A model generated the notes under the pieces. It did not search any database and was not told where the DNA came from. It was given only the letters and a program-made list of their open reading frames with translations. Below are positions 13,500 through 13,666 of a DNA stretch of 13,666 bases, in pieces. Where the stretch lies: positions 1 through 13,666 of the forward strand of contig CAMWGS010000028.1 of assembly GCA_947173865.1 (NCBI GenBank), read 5' to 3'. This DNA is from an uncultured Ruminococcus sp. (GTDB taxonomy: Bacteria > Bacillota > Clostridia > Oscillospirales > Ruminococcaceae). Made by a program: the position numbers and the translations under genes. How positions within the stretch are numbered: position 1 is the stretch's first letter; each line of letters begins with the position of its first letter.

Positions 13500-13666
13500 T
13501 ACAAATTGTATCTGTTGCAGATTTATTAAGAAAAATAAAAATGATAACAAAACTTTGTTTATATAACTTAAGCTCATGTTTAACATTTATGTAAGCTAAA
13601 ATATTCAAGTTGAAATTCAACAATTGGCAGTTGGTTTAAGTGATATATGGATAAGCAACTTTATAT
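13500..13666. other. AT-rich intergenic DNA to the window edge, no gene seen
   Basis: No reading frame with a ribosome site is visible on either strand. The only notable structure is a 13-bp inverted repeat, GTTGAA-A-TTCAAC (13609-13621). The stretch probably separates glyS from a gene beyond the right edge. Confidence 0.5.

Noticed and set aside
13609..13621. Inverted repeat GTTGAA-A-TTCAAC as an operator or attachment site
   Set aside because: It is short and AT-rich, has no partner copy elsewhere in the window, and no gene edge is seen next to it.

Overview
The window looks like chromosomal DNA from a low-GC, strictly anaerobic Firmicute of the Clostridia, most likely a Ruminococcus-like member of the Oscillospiraceae. 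This is inferred from AT-rich intergenic DNA, strong AGGAGG-type ribosome sites, single-chain (alpha2) glycyl-tRNA synthetase, a GGST-type phosphatidylserine decarboxylase, and oxygen-sensitive HgdC/HgdB-type iron-sulfur proteins. No rRNA, tRNA, CRISPR array, transposase or phage gene was seen.

Left part (1-6800, mostly + strand). The tail of an upstream gene runs into a membrane protein (71-1270) that looks like a SipW-type signal peptidase without its catalytic residues, followed by a clear terminator. Next is a small divergent pair: an unrecognised 93-aa protein on the minus strand and a 68-aa Xre/HTH_26 regulator on the plus strand. A near-perfect sigma-A promoter at 1378-1406 points into the 3' end of the 93-aa gene. 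Then come two extracytoplasmic cyclophilin genes: a membrane-anchored protein with a degenerate active site, and a lipoprotein carrying two nearly identical, intact cyclophilin domains. murA (peptidoglycan precursor synthesis, TTG start) follows, with an alpha/beta hydrolase 3 bases behind it. A terminator at 6769-6794 separates these genes from the convergent minus-strand block.

Right part (6796-11854, minus strand). A three-gene operon encodes a 976-aa protein (two HgdC/BadF-type ATPase domains plus a DUF2229-type region), a 409-aa HgdB-type iron-sulfur protein, and phosphatidylserine decarboxylase (psd). ATP-driven reductases of this architecture were shown to make plasmalogens anaerobically in Clostridium perfringens (the plsA/plsR operon). 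Coupling to psd, which makes the phosphatidylethanolamine headgroup, makes plasmalogen (vinyl-ether lipid) synthesis the best hypothesis here. This is the most interesting system in the window. The Psd has Cys where the usual catalytic second His of the HRxH motif would be.

Far right (11957-13666). glyS, encoding alpha2 glycyl-tRNA synthetase, lies on the minus strand with its own strong promoter and a leader of about 70 nt, too short for a T-box. The last 167 bases hold no gene that I can support.
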